6,411 bases of DNA from assembly GCA_903928365.1 (NCBI GenBank), contig CAIYQV010000180.1:1-6411 (forward strand), read 5' to 3'. Position 1 is the first letter of the stretch, and the number at the start of each line of letters is the position of its first letter. The stretch comes from an uncultured Flavobacteriia bacterium. Its GTDB lineage: Bacteria; Bacteroidota; Bacteroidia; Flavobacteriales_D; Crocinitomicaceae. Below are positions 1 to 4,662 of the stretch, in pieces. The notes beneath the pieces are model-generated. The model was not told the DNA's origin. It saw only the letters and a program-made list of their open reading frames with translations, and did no database searches. The position numbers and the translations under genes were made by a program.

Positions 1-53
1 AAGGTTACAAATAACCGCTGTTACTCATATTCCCTTTCCTTAAAAGCGGGGTG

Positions 54-84
54 CAAAACTACATATCTTTCACCATTACGCAAA
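54..84 (-). promoter_or_regulatory. Bacteroidota-type promoter firing out of the left edge
   Basis: On the minus strand TTTG (84-81) is followed after 19 bases by TAGTTTTG (61-54). This matches the Bacteroidota sigma-factor consensus TTTG-N19-21-TAnnTTTG in both elements and in spacing. A run of eight A residues on the same strand lies just upstream (about 105-98) and could act as an UP-like element. Transcription would start near 47-50 and run left, out of the window. The first ATG met is at 28-26, but its frame stops after seven codons (MSNSGYL, stop at 7-5). The real gene therefore probably begins beyond the window, or the short frame is a leader. The match is seen directly; activity is inferred. 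Confidence 0.6.
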
Positions 85-164
85 CATTTATATCAAGGTT
101 TTTTTTGATACACACACATTACAACACTTAACAATCTGATAATGTGAAGGTAATAAAGAGGAAA

Positions 165-686
165 TTATTTAATTCCAAGTGAGTCTTTCGAGACAAATTG
201 CACATTCTCTTGATTTCTGAGCAAATTCATACGCTCATCCCAACTTTCCGATTCCAGAATTACAGCTGCCGGCAATTGAAGCATACACATTTCGGCTTCC
301 TGTGCCCCATTCAATAAATGGGCCGCTAATCTTAATGCCAAAGAACGGTCGGTAATTAATTCACCAGATGATAGACACATAGGAACTTTGGAAAGAATGA
401 TGCCAATTCGATCTTCAAATATCTTTTTGTTAGCCGGACTCATTTCATTATAGAAAATGAATTCCTTCTTCATCCAGAAACGGTCATTCAAATTAATTCG
501 AATACGTTCTTTGGGATCAAACTCTTTCTTTGTACGATACAACCAATAACGAACAGAAAAGGAAAGAGCTAAAACGGTAATAACTCCCGCAATTTTCGCT
601 GGAACGACCAAACCTAAAATAAGAAGAAAAGGTATTGTGATTAACAAAAGAAAGAAAAGCAGGATCCAACCAACGAACTTATTCAT
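165..686 (-). CDS. Small membrane protein with MtfA-like N-terminal region, no peptidase motif
   Basis: This 173-residue protein is not a named gene. Residues 5-28 are a very hydrophobic helix and 31-50 a second one ending in RYWLYRTKK, so the protein is probably anchored by two helices with a cytoplasmic tail. The tail, from about FIFYNEMSPANKKIFEDRI (76-94) through ITDRSLALRLAAHLL (111-125) to LPAAVILESESW (138-149), resembles the part of MtfA/DgsA-type zinc peptidases that precedes the catalytic domain. That part has the pattern: Tyr, helix with F..R, then an 'AA..LL' helix, then a VLIYP-like strand. MtfA proteins continue into HExxH, but this protein ends at residue 173 with no HExxH. No downstream frame supplies it, because only 164 bases remain before the window edge. 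The MtfA resemblance is by eye and could be wrong. The gene has no detectable promoter of its own beyond the weak one at 703-737. Function unknown. Confidence 0.75.
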   Translation of the reverse strand: MNKFVGWILLFFLLLITIPFLLILGLVVPAKIAGVITVLALSFSVRYWLYRTKKEFDPKERIRINLNDRFWMKKEFIFYNEMSPANKKIFEDRIGIILSKVPMCLSSGELITDRSLALRLAAHLLNGAQEAEMCMLQLPAAVILESESWDERMNLLRNQENVQFVSKDSLGIK

Positions 687-702
687 ACCCTAAAATAAAT
701 TG

Positions 703-737
703 CAAAAATAAAAAAGGTCCCGAGCGGGACCTTTCAA
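703..737 (-). promoter_or_regulatory. Possible promoter of the 165-686 gene, overlapping the terminator
   Basis: On the minus strand TATTTTTG (710-703) fits TAnnTTTG and lies 16 bases before the ATG at 686. The only TTG upstream (737-735) is 24 bases away, longer than the usual 17-23. The -7 box sits in the U-tract of the terminator at 713-734, so the match may be a by-product of the T-run. Weak support. Confidence 0.3.
713..734 (-). terminator. Rho-independent terminator after the 64-residue protein gene
   Basis: A perfect 9-bp stem, AAAGGTCCC / GGGACCTTT (713-721 with 726-734), closes a 4-base loop. On the minus strand it is followed by T6-A-T5 (715-704), a classic U-tract. It begins six bases after the TAA of the 741-935 gene, which fixes the strand and the gene it ends. 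On the plus strand the 3' flank is not T-rich beyond the stem, so it should work in one direction only. It separates that gene from the membrane-protein gene at 165-686. Confidence 0.92.
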
Positions 738-740
738 TCA

Positions 741-935
741 TTAACTTTCTATCCATTTGTCATTCCGCATTTCTCCGCGGATAGTGACTATCTTGGTTCG
801 GGCATAATCTTCAGCTGCCATCAACATCTGCTCCCTTGTATCTCGTCTGACTAAAATCGCACTGCTTCCTTGTGATTTCACTTCAATATAAAATCCATTC
901 TTCAGTCGTGCCGGTCTTGTTGGAGGTCTTCCCAT
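741..935 (-). CDS. Small basic conserved hypothetical protein (64 aa)
   Basis: The protein opens with MGRPPTRPARLKNGFYIEV, continues through SSAILVRRDTREQMLMAAEDYARTK and ends NDKWIES. I recall similar short proteins (MGRPPTRP, then a 'GFYIEV' strand and a 'R.TREQM' helix) as a conserved hypothetical family in Bacteroidota. No function is known to me. The basic N-terminus with Gly-Arg-Pro-Pro resembles an AT-hook core, so nucleic-acid binding is conceivable but unproven. The remainder reads as a beta strand pair followed by one amphipathic helix. The ATG at 935 is the only start that keeps the conserved N-terminus. A strong terminator follows immediately, so the gene is the last, or the only, one of its transcript. 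The upstream gap (936-1036) is AT-rich and shows only an imperfect -7 box, TATATTTA at 968-961, without a -33 partner. Confidence 0.82.
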   Translation of the reverse strand: MGRPPTRPARLKNGFYIEVKSQGSSAILVRRDTREQMLMAAEDYARTKIVTIRGEMRNDKWIES

Positions 936-1036
936 GGGTATGTCTTATTTAAAATCTTTCTAAATATAACACAAATAATCGAGGTTTGTTGAGTTGTTAA
1001 GAAAAATTGTGAAAGAAAAATTGCCTCGGTTTGATT

Positions 1037-1702
1037 TTACTTTTGATCTGAATCCTTGGCAGCGTAATAAATTCCATCCGTTTCGAAACACATTTCTACG
1101 AGGTCCCAACATATAAACAAGACCAACAAACGATCAACCTTTCTTAGGGGTAAACCTGACAATCGATAGAGTTTACTTAAGGTGATCTTTTCCTGCTGCT
1201 GGATGAGTTTCAAAAAATCAATTTCTTCCTTTTCTAATTTTTCGGGCTTGGAGACCAGCTTCTTTTTTTCATACCACACCCTCTCCAATATCTTGTTCAC
1301 CGCTGTGGTATGATCTTTAATTCGTATGTATGGCTTCCAGCGACCTTCATCGTCTTTTGCCTTGTGTGGCCCTGCGTTCGACTTTTCAACAATAATTTCC
1401 AATACAAGTTTCAAGTCTTCCTGCCAAATCTTTTGCTTAAACTCTACAGGCGGCTGGCAATATAAAGATGCCGCCCCTTCGATCATGTGGAATTCCTCTT
1501 CGGGATTACAGCCGGAGATCTTTCTATTGTCTTTCACGCCGATCAATAAACTACCTCCTTCCGTATTGGCAAAGGCACAAAGTGTACGTGCAATCTTTCG
1601 CTGGTCATCGATCCTGAATTTAAAATCCTGACGTACATGCTCTCCCTTAGAAATCAATGAAGCTAATGTTTCCATCGAATTCAACTGTTCCATATTTCCC
1701 AT
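1037..1702 (-). CDS. AlbA_2 / Schlafen-type putative DNA-binding (ATP-binding-annotated) protein
   Basis: The conserved core spans residues 20-140 and begins GEHVRQDFKF (20-29). It continues with RKIARTLCAFANTEGGSLLIGVKDN, split here as the helix at 35-46 and the glycine-rich strand 47-59. EEEFHMIEGAASLYCQPP (68-85) and KPYIRIKD (123-130) follow. This is the AlbA_2 (Slfn AlbA, formerly 'divergent AAA-4') domain in the Bacteroidota form. Residues about 155-215 look like a winged helix-turn-helix (EEIDFLKLIQ, KITLSKLYRLSGLPLRKVDRLL). Such proteins are often annotated as ATP-binding or transcriptional regulators; no target is known. The longest frame starts at 1702 and overlaps the aroE stop by 22 bases. 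Relatives usually start about ten residues before GEH, so Met10 (ATG at 1675-1673, six bases past the aroE stop) is the likelier start. The gene is the last member of a DedA-aroE operon. I see no clear terminator after it. Confidence 0.85.
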   Translation of the reverse strand: MGNMEQLNSMETLASLISKGEHVRQDFKFRIDDQRKIARTLCAFANTEGGSLLIGVKDNRKISGCNPEEEFHMIEGAASLYCQPPVEFKQKIWQEDLKLVLEIIVEKSNAGPHKAKDDEGRWKPYIRIKDHTTAVNKILERVWYEKKKLVSKPEKLEKEEIDFLKLIQQQEKITLSKLYRLSGLPLRKVDRLLVLFICWDLVEMCFETDGIYYAAKDSDQK

Positions 1703-2418
1703 GCGCGCAATGCCTGTTCTTTTAACATAGAAGAACCATTTAAGATGACCGCTCCGTGCTGCTCTGACCTTTGAAGAAAAACTGTTTTTTCAGGATTATA
1801 AATCAGATCAACAACCAAGTGTTCTGAAGTCAAAAATTCAAAAGGAAAAGGAATGCATGCATTTGTATCCGGATGCATCCCCACGGGCGTGCAATTCACC
1901 ACCACTTTGCATGCTCGAACCATGTGTTCATTGATCTCTTCGTAACCAAATTCTTTTTCTCCTAAAGGCATTCTACTAATTTGAATAACATCGAGTCCGA
2001 TCTGTTGAAATACATATTTTACAGCTTTGGAAGCTCCTCCGGTTCCCAAGATCAATGCGCGCTCATGTACATTTAACAAAAAAGGCTTGATCGATTGGTG
2101 AAAACCAAATGCATCAGAATTGTAACCTATCCTTTTACCTTCTTGAAATTTTATCACATTCACCGCCCCAATTGCAATTGCCTCGGGAGAAAGTTCATCC
2201 AAAAAGGGAATCACCGCTTCTTTGTAAGGAACCGTGACATTCAATCCGGTAAGATCTTGTTTAAAAATCTCTTTTACCTCATCGATCGAGTCCATTTCAT
2301 AATTGACATAGGAAGCATCAATACTACGTTCCTTAAAATACGCCGTAAAGAATTTTTCAGAAAAGGAATGGCCTAATTTTCTGCCGAGCAAACCGAATTT
2401 TTTGGTCACTTTTTCCAT
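1681..2418 (-). CDS. aroE: Shikimate dehydrogenase (NADP+)
   Basis: AroE reduces 3-dehydroshikimate to shikimate with NADPH, in the cytosolic route to chorismate and aromatic amino acids. The 245-residue length fits the short Bacteroidota form. The shikimate-binding serines lie in GHSFS (16-20). The catalytic Lys is K66 in NVTVPYK (60-66), with N87 in GAVNV and the catalytic Asp D102 in YNSDAFGF (99-106). The dinucleotide loop is GTGGASKA (125-132), and the adenosine-phosphate-contacting motif is ISRM with R149. VVNCTPVGM (173-181) and SSMLKEQA (229-236, with Q235) complete the site. All key residues are present, so it should be active. The start at 2418 overlaps the end of the DedA gene by 13 bases, which suggests coupled translation. 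A GTG three codons in is the only nearby alternative start. The AlbA_2 gene follows and overlaps or abuts its stop. Confidence 0.96.
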   Translation of the reverse strand: MEKVTKKFGLLGRKLGHSFSEKFFTAYFKERSIDASYVNYEMDSIDEVKEIFKQDLTGLNVTVPYKEAVIPFLDELSPEAIAIGAVNVIKFQEGKRIGYNSDAFGFHQSIKPFLLNVHERALILGTGGASKAVKYVFQQIGLDVIQISRMPLGEKEFGYEEINEHMVRACKVVVNCTPVGMHPDTNACIPFPFEFLTSEHLVVDLIYNPEKTVFLQRSEQHGAVILNGSSMLKEQALRAWEIWNS

Positions 2419-3035
2419 TTGCTTTTAACAAAACTCAGAATCATCGGTAAAATGGAAATAAAAATGATTCCTAGACAAACCAAATCTATATGTTCTCGGA
2501 TCCAGGTAACTCCGCCTAACATATAACCGGCTAAAGTCAAACTGAAGATCCAAAGAAACCCTCCGGCGAGATCGAACAAGAAAAATCTTCTGTAATTCAT
2601 TTTACCTACCCCTGCAGCAAAGGGAGCAAAGGTTCTAACAAATGGAACAAAACGCGCCATTATGATCGCTTTCACCCCATTTTTCTCAAAAAATGCCTCG
2701 GTTTGGTCGAGGTACCTTTTATTCACCAAGGTTTTACCTTTAATGGAAATATTAAAAATTCGAAGTCCTATTTTCCTACCTATCCAGTAATTGCAATTAT
2801 CACCCAAAACTGCAGCAATGTATAGTAATACCAGTAAATACATTAAATTCAATTCGCCCGAAGCTGCAAATAATCCTGCAGTAAAAAGCAGAGAGTCACC
2901 TGGCAAAAAAGGCATCGCGACAAGACCAGTCTCAATAAAAATAACCGCAAATAAAATAAAGTAAACTACGGATTTATATTCATTTATAACCCATTCAAAA
3001 TCGAGATGAAGAATGTGTTGAAATAATTCGATCAT
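2406..3035 (-). CDS. DedA-family membrane protein (SNARE-associated/VTT domain)
   Basis: DedA proteins are inner-membrane proteins with re-entrant loops. Several are implicated in recycling undecaprenyl phosphate or other lipids and in membrane homeostasis. The 209-residue length is typical. The family signatures are intact: ETGLVAMPFLPGDSLL (35-50) with E35 and D47, AVLGDNCNYWIGRKIG (75-90), and ARFVPFVRTFAPFAAGVGKM (127-146) with R128 and R134, followed by the long helix DLAGGFLWIFSLTLAGYMLG (155-174). Hydrophobic segments lie at about 23-42, 63-78, 152-174 and 184-203. The C-terminus is basic (KSKWKK), consistent with a cytoplasmic end. It is the first gene of the DedA-aroE-AlbA_2 operon, with a -7 box at 3065-3058 and an untranslated leader of about 15-20 bases. 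The exact lipid substrate cannot be told from sequence. Confidence 0.94.
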   Translation of the reverse strand: MIELFQHILHLDFEWVINEYKSVVYFILFAVIFIETGLVAMPFLPGDSLLFTAGLFAASGELNLMYLLVLLYIAAVLGDNCNYWIGRKIGLRIFNISIKGKTLVNKRYLDQTEAFFEKNGVKAIIMARFVPFVRTFAPFAAGVGKMNYRRFFLFDLAGGFLWIFSLTLAGYMLGGVTWIREHIDLVCLGIIFISILPMILSFVKSKWKK

Positions 3036-3052
3036 TGCTTGTTTGTTTAAAG

Positions 3053-3084
3053 AGTGCCAAAGTTAGCACTTTAGAAATGATCAA
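3053..3084 (-). promoter_or_regulatory. Promoter of the DedA-aroE-AlbA_2 operon, with inverted repeat around the -7 box
   Basis: On the minus strand TAACTTTG (3065-3058) is a perfect TAnnTTTG -7 element lying 22 bases before the DedA ATG. A TTG (3084-3082) lies 16 bases further upstream, one base short of the usual range, and overlaps the TGA of the DUF4442 gene. The -7 box is exactly enclosed by a 5-bp inverted repeat, AGTGC 3053-3057 and GCACT 3066-3070. The repeat could be an operator or a weak hairpin. The -7 match is seen directly; function is inferred. Confidence 0.6.
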
Positions 3085-3551
3085 CGCACTTTTACAGAAA
3101 CGGTGAGGACGAACTCGGCCACGATCTCATTTTGCTCATTGAACGCGTTTACGCGAACAGGCTGATTAACTCGTTCACCGTTTGATTTACTTTTCAACAC
3201 TGCCTCTTCCACCACTGCTCCATCGAGACTCTTGAACAAGATATGGCTTTCAGCTCTTTTCAGAAAATTAGCATGCATATCCTTGAAAGCGAAAGAAACT
3301 TTTAATCCATGTTTTTCAGCAAAATAAAAAGCGTGTATGCCTCCGGAGATATCTGCTCCCACGGCTAATGCTCCGAAATACATAGACTTCAGATGGTTTT
3401 TGGTTCTTCTGCGCAATTTGATACGAACTACCGCCTCGTCATCATTCAACGCAAGCAGTTTAGGGCGCACATAACCTACCAGCGGGATTTTAAAACACCC
3501 AAGCAGAAAAAGCATCCATCGCATTTTGGATAACGATTTAGTTTGCTGCAT
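3081..3551 (-). CDS. DUF4442 hot-dog-fold protein, putative acyl-CoA thioesterase-like
   Basis: The 156 residues fit the DUF4442 family, which belongs to the hot-dog thioesterase superfamily (PaaI/YiiD C-terminal-like). The signature is KNHLKSMYFGALAVGADISGG (51-71): NH, then S-x-x-FGA at the start of the central helix. Preceding it is the strand pair DDEAVVRIKLRRRTKN (37-52), and after it come KVSFAFKDMHANFLKRA (84-100) and the last strands NQPVRVNAFNEQNEIVAEFVLTVSVKV. Residues 11-30 are hydrophobic and may lie against the membrane. The substrate is unknown; acyl-CoA or acyl-ACP is only a family-level guess. The start at 3551 overlaps the preceding NPD-like gene by 14 bases, which suggests one transcript with coupled translation. 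Met10 is an alternative start without overlap. The stop codon touches the -33 region of the DedA promoter. Confidence 0.87.
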   Translation of the reverse strand: MQQTKSLSKMRWMLFLLGCFKIPLVGYVRPKLLALNDDEAVVRIKLRRRTKNHLKSMYFGALAVGADISGGIHAFYFAEKHGLKVSFAFKDMHANFLKRAESHILFKSLDGAVVEEAVLKSKSNGERVNQPVRVNAFNEQNEIVAEFVLTVSVKVR

Positions 3552-4509
3552 ATCCTGTTTTTAGGTCATTAACAATATCTGAAACGGAACGAATGGCATG
3601 CACATGTTCGATGGACGGACCGGCGCACCAAACCGTTTTGTATGTAGAACTAAAAGCTGCCTTCTGAAGACTTTTCATTCCCCGGAAAAAAACAAGGGCT
3701 TTCACCCATTTCTTCAGACGTTTATTCTTATTCAGTAATCGCTCAAACCAGTTTTGTTTTGTCCCGACCTTCTGAACATAAGGTGTATTGATCACTGTGC
3801 AAGGAGTCCCAGAGAGCTTGGTTGTCATTACAATGTCCTTCGCTCCATAATCGACACATGCCTGCTTGTATTCTCTTGAAACATCTGCTTCATTCGTTGC
3901 AATAAAAATGCTGCCCATCGAAACACCAGCTGCTCCGAGATCGATCATTTTCCGTATTTCCTGACCTGTTCCTACTCCTCCTGCAGAGATCACAGGGATG
4001 TTGCATGCCTTTACTAATTCAGGAATCAGTTTTTCATACGTAATGTTTCCAGCATGACCTCCGGCCTCTTTGTTCACCGCTATAACCGCATCAGCACCCA
4101 AGACTTCTACTTTCTTGGCATAAGCGACATCCGTCACGTCACAAAACACCTTCACTCCCACTTTGTGCGCCTCCCGGATCGTATGTTCAGGAGAACCAAG
4201 GGAAGTTATAATGTAATCTACTTTTTCTTCGCAACAGATCTGCAATTGTTCCTTGTACAAAAAGTTGGACTTATTGACGATTAAGTTAATTCCTATTGGT
4301 CCCGAAGCAGCTTTTTTCATTCTCCGGATTCCCTCTCGCAATTCGTCCGTAGACCTGTAATTCAAAGCTGGAATCACACCGGTAATGCCATTTTTTGTCC
4401 CCTCAATGATCATCTTTTCGTTGGAAACCAAAAACATAGGAGCCATGATCACCGGAAATTCAATTCCGAGTAACTGGCACAGTGCGGGCTTATTGGATGT
4501 ATCTGACAT
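3538..4509 (-). CDS. Nitronate monooxygenase / 2-nitropropane dioxygenase-like FMN oxidoreductase
   Basis: This is a TIM-barrel FMN enzyme of the NPD family (323 aa, normal length). The N-terminal strand and FMN loop is FPVIMAPMFLVSN (18-30). GPIGINLIVN (70-79) follows, then DYIITSLGSP and VKVFCDVTD (119-127). NKEAGGHAGN (146-155) carries the catalytic His H152. The phosphate-binding strands are IPVISAGGVGTG (171-182) and GVSMGSIFIAT (195-205). The segment KLSGTPCTVINTPYVQK (231-247) and a C-terminal WCAG (294-297) are typical of the family. Members oxidise alkyl nitronates to carbonyl compounds and nitrite. The same fold and GGH motif occur in FabK enoyl-ACP reductases, so the true substrate is open. 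The overlapping hot-dog gene downstream hints at acyl substrates, but that is inference. The start at ATG 4509 is backed by a -7 box ending at 4514, giving a leaderless or near-leaderless mRNA. Confidence 0.9.
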   Translation of the reverse strand: MSDTSNKPALCQLLGIEFPVIMAPMFLVSNEKMIIEGTKNGITGVIPALNYRSTDELREGIRRMKKAASGPIGINLIVNKSNFLYKEQLQICCEEKVDYIITSLGSPEHTIREAHKVGVKVFCDVTDVAYAKKVEVLGADAVIAVNKEAGGHAGNITYEKLIPELVKACNIPVISAGGVGTGQEIRKMIDLGAAGVSMGSIFIATNEADVSREYKQACVDYGAKDIVMTTKLSGTPCTVINTPYVQKVGTKQNWFERLLNKNKRLKKWVKALVFFRGMKSLQKAAFSSTYKTVWCAGPSIEHVHAIRSVSDIVNDLKTGYAAN

Positions 4510-4513
4510 AGGT

Positions 4514-4544
4514 CAAATGTACTAAATATTATTATGCGTACAGA
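4514..4544 (-). promoter_or_regulatory. Promoter of the NPD-like gene; probably leaderless
   Basis: On the minus strand TACATTTG (4521-4514) is a perfect TAnnTTTG box with only four bases between it and the ATG at 4509. The -33 position holds TCTG (4544-4541) at a spacing of 19, one mismatch from TTTG. Transcription would begin at or within a few bases of the start codon. Confidence 0.6.
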
Positions 4545-4557
4545 ACTTATTCTCCTA

Positions 4558-4638
4558 GAACAAGGAACAAAGAGCAAGGAGCAAGGAGCAAGGATTAATT
4601 GTCTTTGTTCTTTGTTCTTTGTTCTTTGTTCATTGTTC
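4558..4638. repeat. Heptamer tandem repeats arranged as a 36-position inverted repeat
   Basis: The left arm (4559-4593) is five heptamers: AACAAGG, AACAAAG, then AGCAAGG three times. The right arm (4603-4637) is four copies of CTTTGTT plus CATTGTT. The arms face each other across a 9-base spacer, ATTAATTGT. With one flanking G-C pair, 36 positions can be opposed (4558-4593 with 4638-4603). Counted as plus-strand RNA these give 29 Watson-Crick pairs, 6 G-U pairs and one G-A mismatch. In minus-strand RNA the six G-U pairs become A-C mismatches. It fills most of the gap between the divergent NPD-like and menA genes. It is not an intrinsic terminator of either gene, since both point away from it. 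Confidence 0.95.
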
Positions 4639-4658
4639 CAAATCCTGAACTAACTTTG
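4625..4658 (+). promoter_or_regulatory. Promoter of menA-menC; probably leaderless
   Basis: TAACTTTG (4651-4658) is a perfect TAnnTTTG box four bases before the menA ATG at 4663. TTTG at 4625-4628 lies 22 bases upstream and is supplied by the last CTTTGTT heptamer of the inverted repeat. The spacing is at the long end of the range known for Flavobacterium promoters (TTG-N17-23-TAnnTTTG). If used, the repeat hairpin would lie upstream of the transcript rather than in it. Confidence 0.6.
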
Positions 4659-4662
4659 CCAC

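Noticed and set aside
5..28. The MSNSGYL frame as the prfB (release factor 2) programmed frameshift
   Set aside because: It superficially resembles the RGYL-stop of prfB, but lacks the internal AGGGGG and CTTTGA slippery signal and is only seven codons in; too little sequence remains to test a +1 continuation.
91..110. Inverted repeat TATCAA / TTGATA around a T-run
   Set aside because: Six-base AT-rich arms around a homopolymer are expected by chance in this composition. I kept only the A-tract as a possible upstream promoter aid.
115..146. Inverted repeat CACATTA / TAATGTG (7 bp, 18-base loop) as terminator of the 165-686 gene
   Set aside because: The stem is short and AT-rich and the loop long. 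On the minus strand it is followed by TGTG and then an A-run rather than a T-run, so it does not look like an intrinsic terminator.
1001..1023. Direct repeat GAAAAATTG, two copies 14 bases apart
   Set aside because: Low-complexity A/T sequence in an AT-rich gap; two copies are not enough to call a binding site.
980..1028. CGAGG / CCTCG pairing after the AlbA_2 gene as a terminator
   Set aside because: Only five pairs enclose a loop of about 39 bases, and the U-rich stretches lie inside the loop rather than after it.
1326..1631. Plus-strand open frame opposite the AlbA_2 gene
   Set aside because: Antisense shadow of a well-supported gene, with no promoter box or recognisable protein features.
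4559..4637. CRISPR array or intrinsic terminator at the heptamer repeats
   Set aside because: Units are 7 bases, contiguous and without spacers, so it is not CRISPR. Both flanking genes point away from it, so neither needs a terminator here.
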